Shown piece by piece: positions 18,851 through 26,974 of a DNA stretch of 64,000 nucleotides. The notes beneath the pieces were generated by a model. That model saw nothing but the letters and a program-made list of their open reading frames with translations. It searched no databases and was not told where the DNA came from. A program made the position numbers and the translations under genes. The stretch is taken from contig NZ_JADQDN010000001.1 of the NCBI RefSeq assembly GCF_015694425.1, positions 186,001 through 250,000 of the forward strand, in the 5' to 3' direction. This DNA is from Microvirga terrestris. GTDB lineage: Bacteria; Pseudomonadota; Alphaproteobacteria; Rhizobiales; Beijerinckiaceae. The stretch's first letter is position 1. The number at the start of each line of letters is the position of its first letter.

Positions 18851-20245
18851 CTATTCGCCCGGTTGAAGCATCGTTTCGGGGCGGACGACGGCGTGGAAGT
18901 GATCTTCCGCTACCCCCGCCTTCAGAGCCTCTTCCTTCAGCGTCGTGCCGTTCTTGTGCGCCGACTTGGCGATGGCGGCCGCCTTGTCGTAGCCGATGGA
19001 CGGGGCCAGCGCCGTCACCAGCATCAGGGAGCGCTGCATCAGGTCCTGGAGGCGGTCGTGGTTCGGCTCAATGCCGACCACGCAATTGTCCGTGAAGCTG
19101 ATCGCGCCGTCTGCCAACAGGCGGATCGACTGCAGCACGGCATTCACGATGACCGGCTTGAATACGTTGAGCTCGAAATGGCCCTGAGAGCCCGCGACGG
19201 TGACAGTGGTCTGGTTGCCCATGACTTGGCAGCAGAGCATCGTCATAGCCTCGGCCTGGGTCGGATTGACCTTGCCGGGCATGATGGATGAGCCAGGCTC
19301 GTTCTCAGGCAGTGAAATCTCGCCGATGCCGGAGCGGGGGCCGGAGCCCATCAGGCGGATGTCATTGGCGATCTTGAACAGGCCGGCCGCGAGGCTTGCC
19401 AGGGCACCGTGGGTGTAGACGAGCGCGTCATTTGAGGCGAGCGCCTCGAACTTGTTCGTGGCCGAGGTGAAGGGCAGAGCGGTCAGCTCCACAACCTTCG
19501 AGGCGAAGCGATCCGCGAATTCCGGGTGGGCGTTGAGGCCGGTGCCGACGGCGGTGCCGCCCTGGGCCAGAGCATAGATGCCGGGCAGCGTCTGCTCGAT
19601 GCGAGCGATGCCGAGGCGGACTTGGGCGGCATAGCCGGAGAATTCCTGGCCGAGGGTGACTGGTGTTGCATCCTGCAGGTGCGTGCGGCCGATCTTGACG
19701 ATGTCCTTGAAGGCTTCCTGCTTGTCTTCCAGCGCCTTCAACAGGTGCTTGAGGGCGGGCAGCAGGCGATCATGGACCTCGCGGGCGACTGCGATGTGCA
19801 TGGCGGTCGGGAACGAGTCGTTGGACGACTGGCCCATGTTCACATGGTCGTTCGGGTGGACTGGTTTCTTGCTGCCGCGCTCGCCGCCGAGGCGTTCGAT
19901 GGCAAGATTCGAGAGAACCTCGTTCATGTTCATGTTGGACTGGGTGCCCGAGCCGGTCTGATAGACCACGAGCGGGAACTCGTCGTCATACTTGCCCTGC
20001 ACCACATCGGCCGCCGCCGCCGCAATGGCGTCGGCCAGGCGTGACTCCAGCTTGCCCAGATCCTTGTTCACAAGGGCGGAGGCCTGCTTCACGATGGCCA
20101 GCGCATGGACCAGGGGCAGCGGCATCCGGTCTGTCCCGATGCGGAAGTTCTGGAGGGAGCGCTGCGTCTGGGCACCCCAGAACTTGTCGGCGGGAACGTC
20201 GATGGGGCCGAAGGTATCTGTTTCGATGCGGGTGGAGGGCGACAT
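18851..20245 (-). CDS. fumC: Fumarate hydratase class II
   Basis: Hydrates fumarate to L-malate in the TCA cycle; iron-independent tetramer. The 464 residues show the FumC set: N-terminal [23 protein letters not shown]-like segment, [17 protein letters not shown] (about 98-114), [21 protein letters not shown] (about 130-150), [20 protein letters not shown] (about 187) and the superfamily signature [15 protein letters not shown] (near 318). The catalytic loop Ser is in GSSIMPGK. The start ATG at 20245 is 89 bp from the divergent P450 start, so the two promoters share that gap. Confidence 0.96.
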   Translation of the reverse strand: MSPSTRIETDTFGPIDVPADKFWGAQTQRSLQNFRIGTDRMPLPLVHALAIVKQASALVNKDLGKLESRLADAIAAAAADVVQGKYDDEFPLVVYQTGSGTQSNMNMNEVLSNLAIERLGGERGSKKPVHPNDHVNMGQSSNDSFPTAMHIAVAREVHDRLLPALKHLLKALEDKQEAFKDIVKIGRTHLQDATPVTLGQEFSGYAAQVRLGIARIEQTLPGIYALAQGGTAVGTGLNAHPEFADRFASKVVELTALPFTSATNKFEALASNDALVYTHGALASLAAGLFKIANDIRLMGSGPRSGIGEISLPENEPGSSIMPGKVNPTQAEAMTMLCCQVMGNQTTVTVAGSQGHFELNVFKPVIVNAVLQSIRLLADGAISFTDNCVVGIEPNHDRLQDLMQRSLMLVTALAPSIGYDKAAAIAKSAHKNGTTLKEEALKAGVAEDHFHAVVRPETMLQPGE

Positions 20246-20334
20246 CCTGACCTCTTTCGATGGAGTTGCGTGTTCTTATCTCAAATGATGGCGCTCGCAA
20301 CCGCGAACGCGCATTGGAGGCCTTGGAAATTCGC

Positions 20335-21750
20335 ATGAGCGACACCCTGGAAACGCCCCTTTTCCGCCCGCCTCACCCAAAGCCGCGCACCGAGCTTCTC
20401 GGCATGATGGCCTTCCTGCGCGCCGTTCGCGAGAACCCCTTGAACATGTGGATGGAGGCGCACTTCGAGGAGCCGGTCGTCACGGGCGAGGGAGCCTTGG
20501 GCCGCATGACCGTGGTGAGCGACCCTGCCGGCATCCGCCATATCCTGGTGGACAATGCCGCCAACTACCGCAAGGACGACCTGCAGATCCGGATCCTGGC
20601 GCCTGGCTTAGGCCGGGGCCTCGTGACGGCGGAAGGCGACGAGTGGCGGCTTCAGCGCCGCACTCTGGCGCCGCTCTTCACCCCGCGCACGGTCACCGGC
20701 TTCTTCCCAGACATGGTGGAGGCGGCCGATCGTCTGGTGAGGCGATGGCAGAGACGGTCCGACGGCCGCGTGGTCGATGCGGCTCTCGACATGACCCGGG
20801 TTACCCTCGATGTGCTGGAGCGGACCATCTTTACCCAAGGCGTGCCCAAGGACCCGGACGCCCTGGGACGGGCAATCACCCGCTACTTCAACTCCATCGG
20901 CCGGGTCGACCCGCTCGACATTTTCGGCTTCCCGGATTGGGTGCCCCGGATCGGGCGCCTGCGAGCAAGACCATCGATCCAGTTCTTCGAGGAGACCGTC
21001 AATGAACTGATCGACGCCCGCAAGGCGTTGCTCGCCAGCGGGGAGCCTGCTCCCCGCGATCTGCTCACCCTGCTCCTGGAGGCGGCTGACCCTGAGACGG
21101 GCAAGGGCCTCAGCGACATCGAGGTGCGGACGAACATCGTCACCTTCATCGGCGCCGGGCATGAGACGACGGCCAACGCCCTGTCCTGGTCGCTCTATCT
21201 CCTCTCGCAGGACGAGCATGCCCGCGCCCGTGTCGAGCAGGAGGTGGACGAGGTGCTGGCAGAAGGGCCGGTCGAGCCCCACCACCTGGAGCGGCTCGTC
21301 TATACCCGGGCTGTCATCGACGAGGCAGTGCGGCTCTATCCGCCCGCACCTTATATGAGCCGGACGGCTATCGCGGATGATCGAATCGGGGATGTGGATA
21401 TACCGGCGGGATCGATGGTGGCGATTGCTCCTTACGTGCTTCACCGCCACCGGAAGCTGTGGGACGAGCCCGATGCCTTCAGGCCTGAGCGCTTCCTGCC
21501 GGAAAACCGCAAGCAGATCGACCGCTTCGCCTATCTGCCGTTCGGAGCGGGCCCGCGAGTCTGCATCGGGGCGAGCTTCTCCCTGCAGGAGGCCGTGATC
21601 GTGCTGGCGACCATCGCCCGGTCCATGCGGCTCGATCTCGTAGAGGGGCACATGGTCGAGCCCGTGCAACGCATCACCTTGAGGCCGCGGGGCGGCCTAC
21701 CCATGCGCGTGACACAGCGCGTGAGCAAAGAGGCTTTGGTCGAGGCTTAG
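20335..21750 (+). CDS. Cytochrome P450
   Basis: Haem-thiolate monooxygenase of 471 residues, soluble by sequence. Diagnostic motifs: I-helix GAGHETTANALSW (about 274-286), K-helix ExxR in DEAVRLYPP (about 329), and haem-binding FGAGPRVCIGASF with the thiolate Cys at about 410. It resembles the bacterial fatty-acid/alkane-type P450s related to CYP102 haem domains rather than camphor-type CYP101. No ferredoxin or reductase gene is adjacent, so the electron donor is encoded elsewhere. The frame is open to 20260, but the ATG at 20335 (MSDTLETPLF) gives a standard start. Confidence 0.92.
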   Translation: MSDTLETPLFRPPHPKPRTELLGMMAFLRAVRENPLNMWMEAHFEEPVVTGEGALGRMTVVSDPAGIRHILVDNAANYRKDDLQIRILAPGLGRGLVTAEGDEWRLQRRTLAPLFTPRTVTGFFPDMVEAADRLVRRWQRRSDGRVVDAALDMTRVTLDVLERTIFTQGVPKDPDALGRAITRYFNSIGRVDPLDIFGFPDWVPRIGRLRARPSIQFFEETVNELIDARKALLASGEPAPRDLLTLLLEAADPETGKGLSDIEVRTNIVTFIGAGHETTANALSWSLYLLSQDEHARARVEQEVDEVLAEGPVEPHHLERLVYTRAVIDEAVRLYPPAPYMSRTAIADDRIGDVDIPAGSMVAIAPYVLHRHRKLWDEPDAFRPERFLPENRKQIDRFAYLPFGAGPRVCIGASFSLQEAVIVLATIARSMRLDLVEGHMVEPVQRITLRPRGGLPMRVTQRVSKEALVEA

Positions 21751-21757
21751 GAGGCGC

Positions 21758-22351
21758 TTAGTTCTTCTTACGGAAGGCGTCGAGGCTGACGACCTCGGCG
21801 GTGCCTGAGGCGGCGTCGGACTCGGGAACCTGCTCCACTGGCGCCTCGGTCTGCTCGGCCTTGGGAGATGCGGTCGGCTTCTCCGCCGCCGAAAGCGCTT
21901 TGCGGGGCTGCTTCAGCTCCACGGGTTCAGACGACGTATCGCGCACCGGCTGAGGTGCGGGTGCAGCCTCGGGGGTCTCCTCCGCTTCGTCATCCTGGCT
22001 GTCGAACTTCAGGCCGAACTGCACGGACGGGTCAAAGAAGCCGGTGAGGGCATCGAACGGAATGAGCAGCCGCTCCGGGATGCCGGAGAACGACAGGCCC
22101 ACTTCGAAAGTGTGCTCCGTGACGTTCAGGTCCCAGTACTGATGCTGGAGAACGATGGTCATCTCCTGCGGGTATTTTTCGCGCAAGCGGTTCGAGAGGC
22201 GAACGCCTGGAAAATCCGTCTGGAAGGAGATGTAGAAATGGTGCTCGCCCGGGAGCCCGTCCTTGGCATCGATCAGCACCTTGCGCACGACGCCCTTGAG
22301 AGCATCCTGCACCAGAAGATCGTAGCGGATCAGGTCTTTACCACCGGCCAT
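21758..22351 (-). CDS. sspB: SspB adaptor protein (alphaproteobacterial type)
   Basis: Adaptor that binds the ssrA tag on trans-translated proteins and tethers them to ClpXP. The 197 residues have the alpha-type SspB core (IRYDLLVQDALKGVVRKVL, HHFYISFQTDFPGVRLSNRLRE, IVLQHQYWDLNVTEHTFEVGLSFSG, IPFDALTGFFDPSVQFGL; residues ~8-130). An acidic, Pro/Ala/Glu-rich linker and a short C-terminal tail (VVSLDAFRKKN) follow, the latter corresponding in position to the ClpX-binding tail of other SspBs. Its start lies about 17-27 bp downstream of the tmRNA terminator on the same strand, so the adaptor and the gene encoding its tag are neighbours. Confidence 0.92.
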   Translation of the reverse strand: MAGGKDLIRYDLLVQDALKGVVRKVLIDAKDGLPGEHHFYISFQTDFPGVRLSNRLREKYPQEMTIVLQHQYWDLNVTEHTFEVGLSFSGIPERLLIPFDALTGFFDPSVQFGLKFDSQDDEAEETPEAAPAPQPVRDTSSEPVELKQPRKALSAAEKPTASPKAEQTEAPVEQVPESDAASGTAEVVSLDAFRKKN

Positions 22352-22367
22352 AAGCGAGCCCTTGCAG

Positions 22368-22403
22368 AAACAAAAGTGGAGGCTTCTGTTGCCAGGTGCC
22401 TCC
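22368..22403 (-). terminator. Rho-independent terminator of ssrA
   Basis: On the minus strand a six-base stem (GGAGGC at 22403-22398, GCCTCC at 22383-22378) with a 14-base loop is followed by ACTTTTGTTTC. It lies between the tmRNA coding piece and the sspB start. The hairpin may be part of the mature tmRNA coding piece as well. Some readthrough into sspB is possible. Confidence 0.55.
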
Positions 22404-22692
22404 GGACCCCGCCTTACGGTGCTAACCGCAAGGGCTTTGATTCGGCGTTAGGGACCGCTTACGCAGCCACTGCAACCGGAGCATAGTTGTCGTTGGCAAC
22501 TATAGATTCGGCCCGATAACGGCGGAACCATGCCGAGCGAAAGTCTACCCTTTACGCCCTCGTCGATCCTATTTCGCCCCCGCCGAAAGCCAGATACTGC
22601 CTGGATTTTGGTGGAGGCGCCGGGTACCGCCCCCGGGTCCGATGGGTTTATTCCGATAGCCGTTTATCGCCATAGCCGATCTTGCGACCGGC
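22370..22692 (-). ncRNA. ssrA: tmRNA gene, circularly permuted two-piece form
   Basis: Rescues stalled ribosomes and adds a degradation tag. Read on the minus strand, the acceptor piece comes first (about 22692 to 22609). It ends in a five-base T-stem CCGGG/CCCGG, the acceptor 3' strand CGCCTCC (22619-22613), discriminator A and encoded CCA (22611-22609). A 27-base spacer follows. The coding piece then starts GGGGGCG (22581-22575), which pairs fully with CGCCTCC and places a G-U wobble at the third pair, the alanyl-tRNA synthetase identity element. The tag frame GCC AAC GAC ... TAA (22497-22459) encodes ANDNYAPVAVAA. This order (acceptor before coding) is the known alphaproteobacterial permutation. 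The loop of the T-arm reads GGCGGTA rather than TTCRANN. Exact mature ends are estimated. Confidence 0.95.
22459..22497 (-). other. tmRNA tag-peptide reading frame
   Basis: Thirteen codons, GCC to TAA, giving ANDNYAPVAVAA after the alanine carried by tmRNA itself. The preceding bases TAGTT before the resume codon GCC match the usual UAGUC-like element. The C-terminal VAVAA has the two alanines recognised by ClpX, and the N-terminal (A)ANDN part is the SspB-binding region known from Caulobacter and E. coli tags. Confidence 0.95.
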
Positions 22693-22698
22693 ACCCCC

Positions 22699-22727
22699 AA
22701 TATAGGCAGGCTGGACAGATTTTGAAA
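22699..22727 (-). promoter_or_regulatory. Candidate ssrA promoter
   Basis: On the minus strand TTTCAA (22727-22722) and TATATT (22704-22699) are separated by exactly 17 bases and lie about 7 bases before the first G-rich bases of the tmRNA acceptor precursor. The -35 box is a weak match to TTGACA, while the -10 box is good. Position and spacing support it; no other candidate is nearer. Confidence 0.5.
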
Positions 22728-22799
22728 GAGTGGGGATGGAGATGAATCGCGACTCGGAGGGGCAAACAGCCTGACCTATAATGCGTCGAGGAGTACCGT

Positions 22800-23594
22800 A
22801 TGCAGGCCTATCACGATCTCATCCGCCGCATCATGGACGAGGGCGTCCGCAAGGACGACCGGACCGGAACGGGCACCATTTCCGTGTTCGGCCACCAGAT
22901 GCGCTTCGATCTCAGCGAGGGTTTTCCGCTTGTCACCACGAAGAAGTTGCATCTGCGCTCCATCATCCATGAACTGCTCTGGTTCCTGAAGGGCGACACC
23001 AACATCCAGTATCTGAAGGACAATGGTGTTTCGATCTGGGACGAGTGGGCGGACGAAAAAGGCGACCTCGGTCCGGTCTACGGCAAGCAGTGGCGCTCCT
23101 GGGCCAAACCCGATGGGGGCACGGTCGATCAGATCCGCTGGGTCCTGGATGAGATCCGCCGCAATCCGGACAGCCGCCGCCTGATCGTCTCCGCCTGGAA
23201 TCCGGCCGACCTCGACAAGATGGCGCTGGCGCCCTGCCATTGCCTGTTCCAGTTCTACGTGGCGGAGGGGCGGCTCTCCTGCCAACTCTACCAACGCTCG
23301 GCGGATGTGTTCTTAGGGGTTCCCTTCAACATCGCATCTTACGCGCTGCTCACGCAGATGATGGCGCAGGCGACCGGACTGCAGCCGGGCGATTTCGTCC
23401 ATTCCTTCGGCGACGCGCACCTCTACCTCAACCATCTGGAGCAGGCCCGCCTGCAGCTCTCCCGGGAGCCGAGGTCTCTGCCGAAGCTGCGGCTCAACCC
23501 GTCCGTGCGGTCGCTGTTCGATTTCACCTACGACGACATTGCCATCGAGGATTACGACCCGTACCCGGCCATCAAGGCTCCCGTCGCAGTCTGA
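22800..23594 (+). CDS. thyA: Thymidylate synthase ThyA
   Basis: Methylates dUMP to dTMP using methylene-tetrahydrofolate, yielding dihydrofolate. The 264 residues equal the E. coli length. Landmarks: [22 protein letters not shown] (about 20-40), [31 protein letters not shown], the active-site Cys146 in [11 protein letters not shown], and [23 protein letters not shown], then HLYLNHLEQ. The product dihydrofolate is the substrate of FolA, encoded about 2.7 kb downstream on the same strand. Divergent from ssrA; the gap of about 70-100 bp must hold the promoters of both. Confidence 0.97.
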   Translation: MQAYHDLIRRIMDEGVRKDDRTGTGTISVFGHQMRFDLSEGFPLVTTKKLHLRSIIHELLWFLKGDTNIQYLKDNGVSIWDEWADEKGDLGPVYGKQWRSWAKPDGGTVDQIRWVLDEIRRNPDSRRLIVSAWNPADLDKMALAPCHCLFQFYVAEGRLSCQLYQRSADVFLGVPFNIASYALLTQMMAQATGLQPGDFVHSFGDAHLYLNHLEQARLQLSREPRSLPKLRLNPSVRSLFDFTYDDIAIEDYDPYPAIKAPVAV

Positions 23595-23599
23595 CCGAC

Positions 23600-23893
23600 A
23601 TGAACAGGCGCGAAGCCATCGAGAGCGCCGTCCGCATCCTCGCTCCGCGCATTCCGCGGCACGAATTCGAGGCCGTGACCGATCATGCCTTGGGCAGCCG
23701 CGGCCTGCACGGCGCTTCCCCGGAGGCCGCCGCCTGGCTGTCCCTCACCGCCTATATCCGCCACCGGCTGACCGATTACGACAGCCTTCTGGACGAAGGC
23801 TATGACCAGGAAAGCGCCCGGTTCTTCGTGCAGGACGACATGAACGCCGTCCTGGAGGAATGGGGGGCGCCGCGTCGGGTCGTCGAGGAGTAG
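23600..23893 (+). CDS. DUF2293 family protein
   Basis: A 97-residue protein starting MNRREAIESAVRILAP, six bp after the thyA stop. The central RHRLTDYDSLLDEGYDQESARFFVQDDMNAVLEEWG part matches the DUF2293 pattern (R..TDYD.LL..GYD...AR). Function unknown; helical and cytoplasmic. The tight spacing implies co-transcription with thyA. Confidence 0.8.
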   Translation: MNRREAIESAVRILAPRIPRHEFEAVTDHALGSRGLHGASPEAAAWLSLTAYIRHRLTDYDSLLDEGYDQESARFFVQDDMNAVLEEWGAPRRVVEE

Positions 23894-23986
23894 GGTGAGG
23901 GGGCGAGATAGCCGCACTGTTCAAGGCAAGGATAATTGGTTAGGACATTCAATATATTTTATATCGTTTGTTTTTGAGGTCCTCCC

Positions 23987-25765
23987 GTGCCTTCGCTTCG
24001 TCAGTTGCAAACGACCGGCTCCAGCTCGAACCGGATCGACATGGTTTTCATGGGGGATGGCTACACCGCCCCGGAAATCGGCACGACTTATACGTCGCAG
24101 GTCCAAGGCTTCCTTCAATACATGTTCAGCGGAAGCCTTTTGAGTGAACCCTTCGGGCGCTACCAAAACTTCTTCAACATCCATTCTATCGAGGTCATCT
24201 CCAACGAATCCGGCGCGGACGATCAGGCGAACGGCATTTATAGGGATACTGCCCTGGACGCACACTACAACGGCCGTGAGCTGAGCGTCGACCTCTACAA
24301 GGCGGACCAGATCGAGGAGGGGGTGCTGCCCTATGGCGTCACATCGGAGATGCGCTACATCCTTGTGAACAGTGCAGTTTATGGAGGCGCAGGTTATGAT
24401 TCCGGCATCTACTCGGCTGGAAACGTCCATGCGCATGAGATTGCGCTGCACGAGATAGGGCATGCCTTTGCAAATCTAGGCGATGAGTACGATTATGGCA
24501 TTTCTGGTCCTTATACAGGCAATGAGCCATCATACGTCAATGTGACAGCGGACCCTACTGGAGCCAAATGGGCTCGCTGGCTCGGCTACGATCAGCCAGG
24601 TATCGGTGTAATTGGAGCCTATGAAGGGGCCTACTATCGCGCTGACGGCGCGTATCGTCCCTCGCTCAATTCAAAGATGAAAAACTTAGGGCAGCCCTTC
24701 GATGCGGTCTCCCGGGAGCAGTTCATACGTAAATTCTATGAATTTGTAGATCCACTCGACGGCTACATGGATCCCTGGTCAACGAAGCACAATCTGACCG
24801 ATTTCTATGTCGACACGATCGACCCTGCAGTCATCAAGGTGGACTGGACTGTCGATGGGAAAACAGTTGTCAATGCGGGTGAAACCTTTCGCGTTGATCA
24901 GGACTATTACGGGTTTGGCACTCACACCGTGACAGCCCGTGCCTATGATCCTACAGATTGGGTGCGGGGTGACCGCAGCGCCCTGGAGCAGAGTGTCAGC
25001 TGGACTGTCGTGAATGATCACCTTCTGACGGGCGGTTCCGCGGCTGACAGGTTGGTCGGCAATGGGTTGCCCAATGAGCTTCAGGGCAGAGCTGGCAGCG
25101 ACACGCTCGATGGTGGAGCTGGCGCAGACGTCCTCATTGGCGGTTCAGGCAACGATACCTACTATATCGACGAGCTCGATACGCTCGTTGAAGCGGCCGG
25201 CGGCGGTAGTGATACGGCCTATGCCAGTGTCAGCTATGCTCTAGGCGATAGTGAGGTCGAGACCCTGGTTGCCCTTGGTTCGACAGCCATTAGCCTGACC
25301 GGAACGCAATCTGCTAACAGGCTTCATGGCAACTCAGGTAAGAACACGCTCAAGGGCCAGGCCGGCCATGATACAATCCACGGAGGGGGCGGCAACGACA
25401 CTTTGTGGGGTGAGCACGGCAGAGACGTATTTGTTTTCAATTCCAAGCTCGGGACCCATACCTCCGATCGCAAAGTGAACTTCGACAGGCTCACCGACTT
25501 CAAGGTCGACGACGACACGATCTGGCTTGACAATGCGGTGTTCAGGAAGCTGGGCAAGGGTTCGGAGGCCAAACCGGTCAAGCTCAGCCATGAGCTTCTG
25601 TCCGTCAGCGGTGACGCCAAGGAACGGGACGATCATATCATCTACAACAGGAAGACGGGTGTGCTCTCCTACGATGCAGATGGCTCGGGTAGGGGCAGGA
25701 TGGTGGAGTTTGCTCAGCTTGCAAAGAACCTCAAGCTGACCTCCAGCGACTTCTTCATCGTCTGA
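23987..25765 (+). CDS. Secreted M64-type metalloprotease with RTX repeats
   Basis: A 592-residue protein with two parts. Residues ~15-270 resemble the IgA peptidase M64 domain: RIDMVFMGDGYT near 16 and the zinc motif HEIGHAFANLGDEYD at 155-169 (two His and a downstream Asp/Glu). Residues ~345-395 and ~435-475 hold glycine/aspartate-rich RTX nonapeptides (GGAGADVLIGGSGNDTYYID; GGGGNDTLWGEHGRDVF) that bind calcium. The C-terminus ends in a hydrophobic LTSSDFFIV, as in type I secreted proteins. There is no N-terminal signal, consistent with type I export, but no ABC exporter genes are in the window. The start is a GTG at 23987. Codons and upstream bases are more AT-rich than the neighbours, suggesting insertion between thyA-DUF2293 and GNAT-folA. 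Confidence 0.87.
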   Translation: MPSLRQLQTTGSSSNRIDMVFMGDGYTAPEIGTTYTSQVQGFLQYMFSGSLLSEPFGRYQNFFNIHSIEVISNESGADDQANGIYRDTALDAHYNGRELSVDLYKADQIEEGVLPYGVTSEMRYILVNSAVYGGAGYDSGIYSAGNVHAHEIALHEIGHAFANLGDEYDYGISGPYTGNEPSYVNVTADPTGAKWARWLGYDQPGIGVIGAYEGAYYRADGAYRPSLNSKMKNLGQPFDAVSREQFIRKFYEFVDPLDGYMDPWSTKHNLTDFYVDTIDPAVIKVDWTVDGKTVVNAGETFRVDQDYYGFGTHTVTARAYDPTDWVRGDRSALEQSVSWTVVNDHLLTGGSAADRLVGNGLPNELQGRAGSDTLDGGAGADVLIGGSGNDTYYIDELDTLVEAAGGGSDTAYASVSYALGDSEVETLVALGSTAISLTGTQSANRLHGNSGKNTLKGQAGHDTIHGGGGNDTLWGEHGRDVFVFNSKLGTHTSDRKVNFDRLTDFKVDDDTIWLDNAVFRKLGKGSEAKPVKLSHELLSVSGDAKERDDHIIYNRKTGVLSYDADGSGRGRMVEFAQLAKNLKLTSSDFFIV

Positions 25766-25843
25766 AAGAAGACCCTATAGGCATCCCCACCTCTTTCGGG
25801 ATGATGGATTACAAGCAGCCGCAGGTTCGGGTAGAGACGGATC

Positions 25844-26326
25844 ATGACCCTCTCGATCCGACCTGCCATAGCGTCAGACGCGGCCCTGATCTTCCGCTTC
25901 ATCCGGGAGCTCGCCGAGTATGAGCAGCTGGCCCATGAAGTCGATGCGACCGAGGCCGATATTGCGAGTGCCCTCTTTGGCCCCAACCCGCGCGTCTTTG
26001 CGGACGTTGCCGAGTGGGAGGGTGAGCCTGCCGGCTTTGCCCTCTGGTTCTACAATTTCTCCACCTTCCGCGGGCGCCATGGGATCTACCTCGAGGATCT
26101 CTTCGTGAGGCCTGATCTGCGCTCCAAAGGGATCGGCCGCGCTCTGCTGCGGCATCTGGCTCGTCGGTGCGTGGCGGAGGGGCTGGCGCGCCTCGAATGG
26201 TGGGTGCTCGACTGGAACGAGCCGGCGCTCAAGGTCTACAGATCCATCGGGGCGATGCCGATGGACGAGTGGACGGTGCAGCGCGTGACAGGCGAGGCCT
26301 TGCAACAATTGGCGGAGGAGCCATGA
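25844..26326 (+). CDS. GNAT-family N-acetyltransferase, diamine-acetyltransferase-like
   Basis: A 160-residue acetyl-CoA-dependent acetyltransferase. The GIYLEDLFVRPDLRSKGIGRALLRHLA segment (about 85-110) contains the V-R-P and (R/Q)xxGxG/A acetyl-CoA loop, and WWVLDWNEPALKVYRSIGA near 128-146 is the motif seen in spermidine/spermine and thialysine acetyltransferases. Polyamine or small-amine substrate is therefore an inference. The stop overlaps the folA start (ATGA at 26323-26326), so the two are translationally coupled. Confidence 0.87.
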   Translation: MTLSIRPAIASDAALIFRFIRELAEYEQLAHEVDATEADIASALFGPNPRVFADVAEWEGEPAGFALWFYNFSTFRGRHGIYLEDLFVRPDLRSKGIGRALLRHLARRCVAEGLARLEWWVLDWNEPALKVYRSIGAMPMDEWTVQRVTGEALQQLAEEP

Positions 26327-26835
26327 CCATCCCCCTCATCCTCGTGGTCGCCATGGCCGAGAATGGCGTGATCGGGCGGGACAACCGTCTGCTCTGGCGG
26401 ATCAAGACCGACATGGGCCGCTTCCGACACCTCACCATGGGCAAGCCGATGATCATGGGACGCAAGACGTTCGAGTCGATCGGCAAGCCCTTGCCGGGCC
26501 GGGAAACGATCGTTCTCACCCGCGACAGAGAATTCTCAGCGGAGGGCGTGCATGTGGCCCACACCTGGGAAGAGGCCGTTGCCAAAGGGGAAGAACTCGC
26601 TGATAAGGCAGGAGCCGATGCTGTCGCCGTGGCCGGCGGGGCGGAGATCTATGCCCTGTCGCTGCCGCATGTGCAGACCCTCTTCCTGACCCAAGTCCAT
26701 ACAGCGCCCGAGGGCGACGCAGTCTTCCCGTCCTTCGACCGGTCACAGTTCCGCGAGGTCAAGCGCGTGGACCACCCGCAGGGGCCGGATGATGAGCACC
26801 CGTTTACCTTTATTGACCTCGAAAGGCGCCATTGA
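26323..26835 (+). CDS. folA: Dihydrofolate reductase
   Basis: Reduces dihydrofolate to tetrahydrofolate with NADPH. The 170 residues start MTIPLILVVAMAENGVIGRDN and show the family motifs: IGRDNRLLWRIKTDM, GKPMIMGRKTFESIGKPLPGRETIVLTRD (about 45-73), VAVAGGAEIYALSLP (about 105) and LTQVHTAPEGDAVFPSFD. The usual Trp-Xxx-Asp substrate motif is conserved in form (LLWRIKTDM). The ATG at 26323 overlaps the GNAT stop by four bases. A longer frame from 26167 overlaps the GNAT gene and is not used. It forms the folate/dTMP pair with thyA. Confidence 0.95.
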   Translation: MTIPLILVVAMAENGVIGRDNRLLWRIKTDMGRFRHLTMGKPMIMGRKTFESIGKPLPGRETIVLTRDREFSAEGVHVAHTWEEAVAKGEELADKAGADAVAVAGGAEIYALSLPHVQTLFLTQVHTAPEGDAVFPSFDRSQFREVKRVDHPQGPDDEHPFTFIDLERRH

Positions 26836-26974
26836 GCCGCCTCAAGGTTGACGAAGCCGTTCGGAGTCCCCAATTCGCAGGCTTGACAGGCGGAAGAGGC
26901 AACACCCACAACCGTCTCAAGTTTCTTATCGGCTGTCTCGGCCGGTCTCTTCGTTAAGTGAGGAAAGGCGTCCT

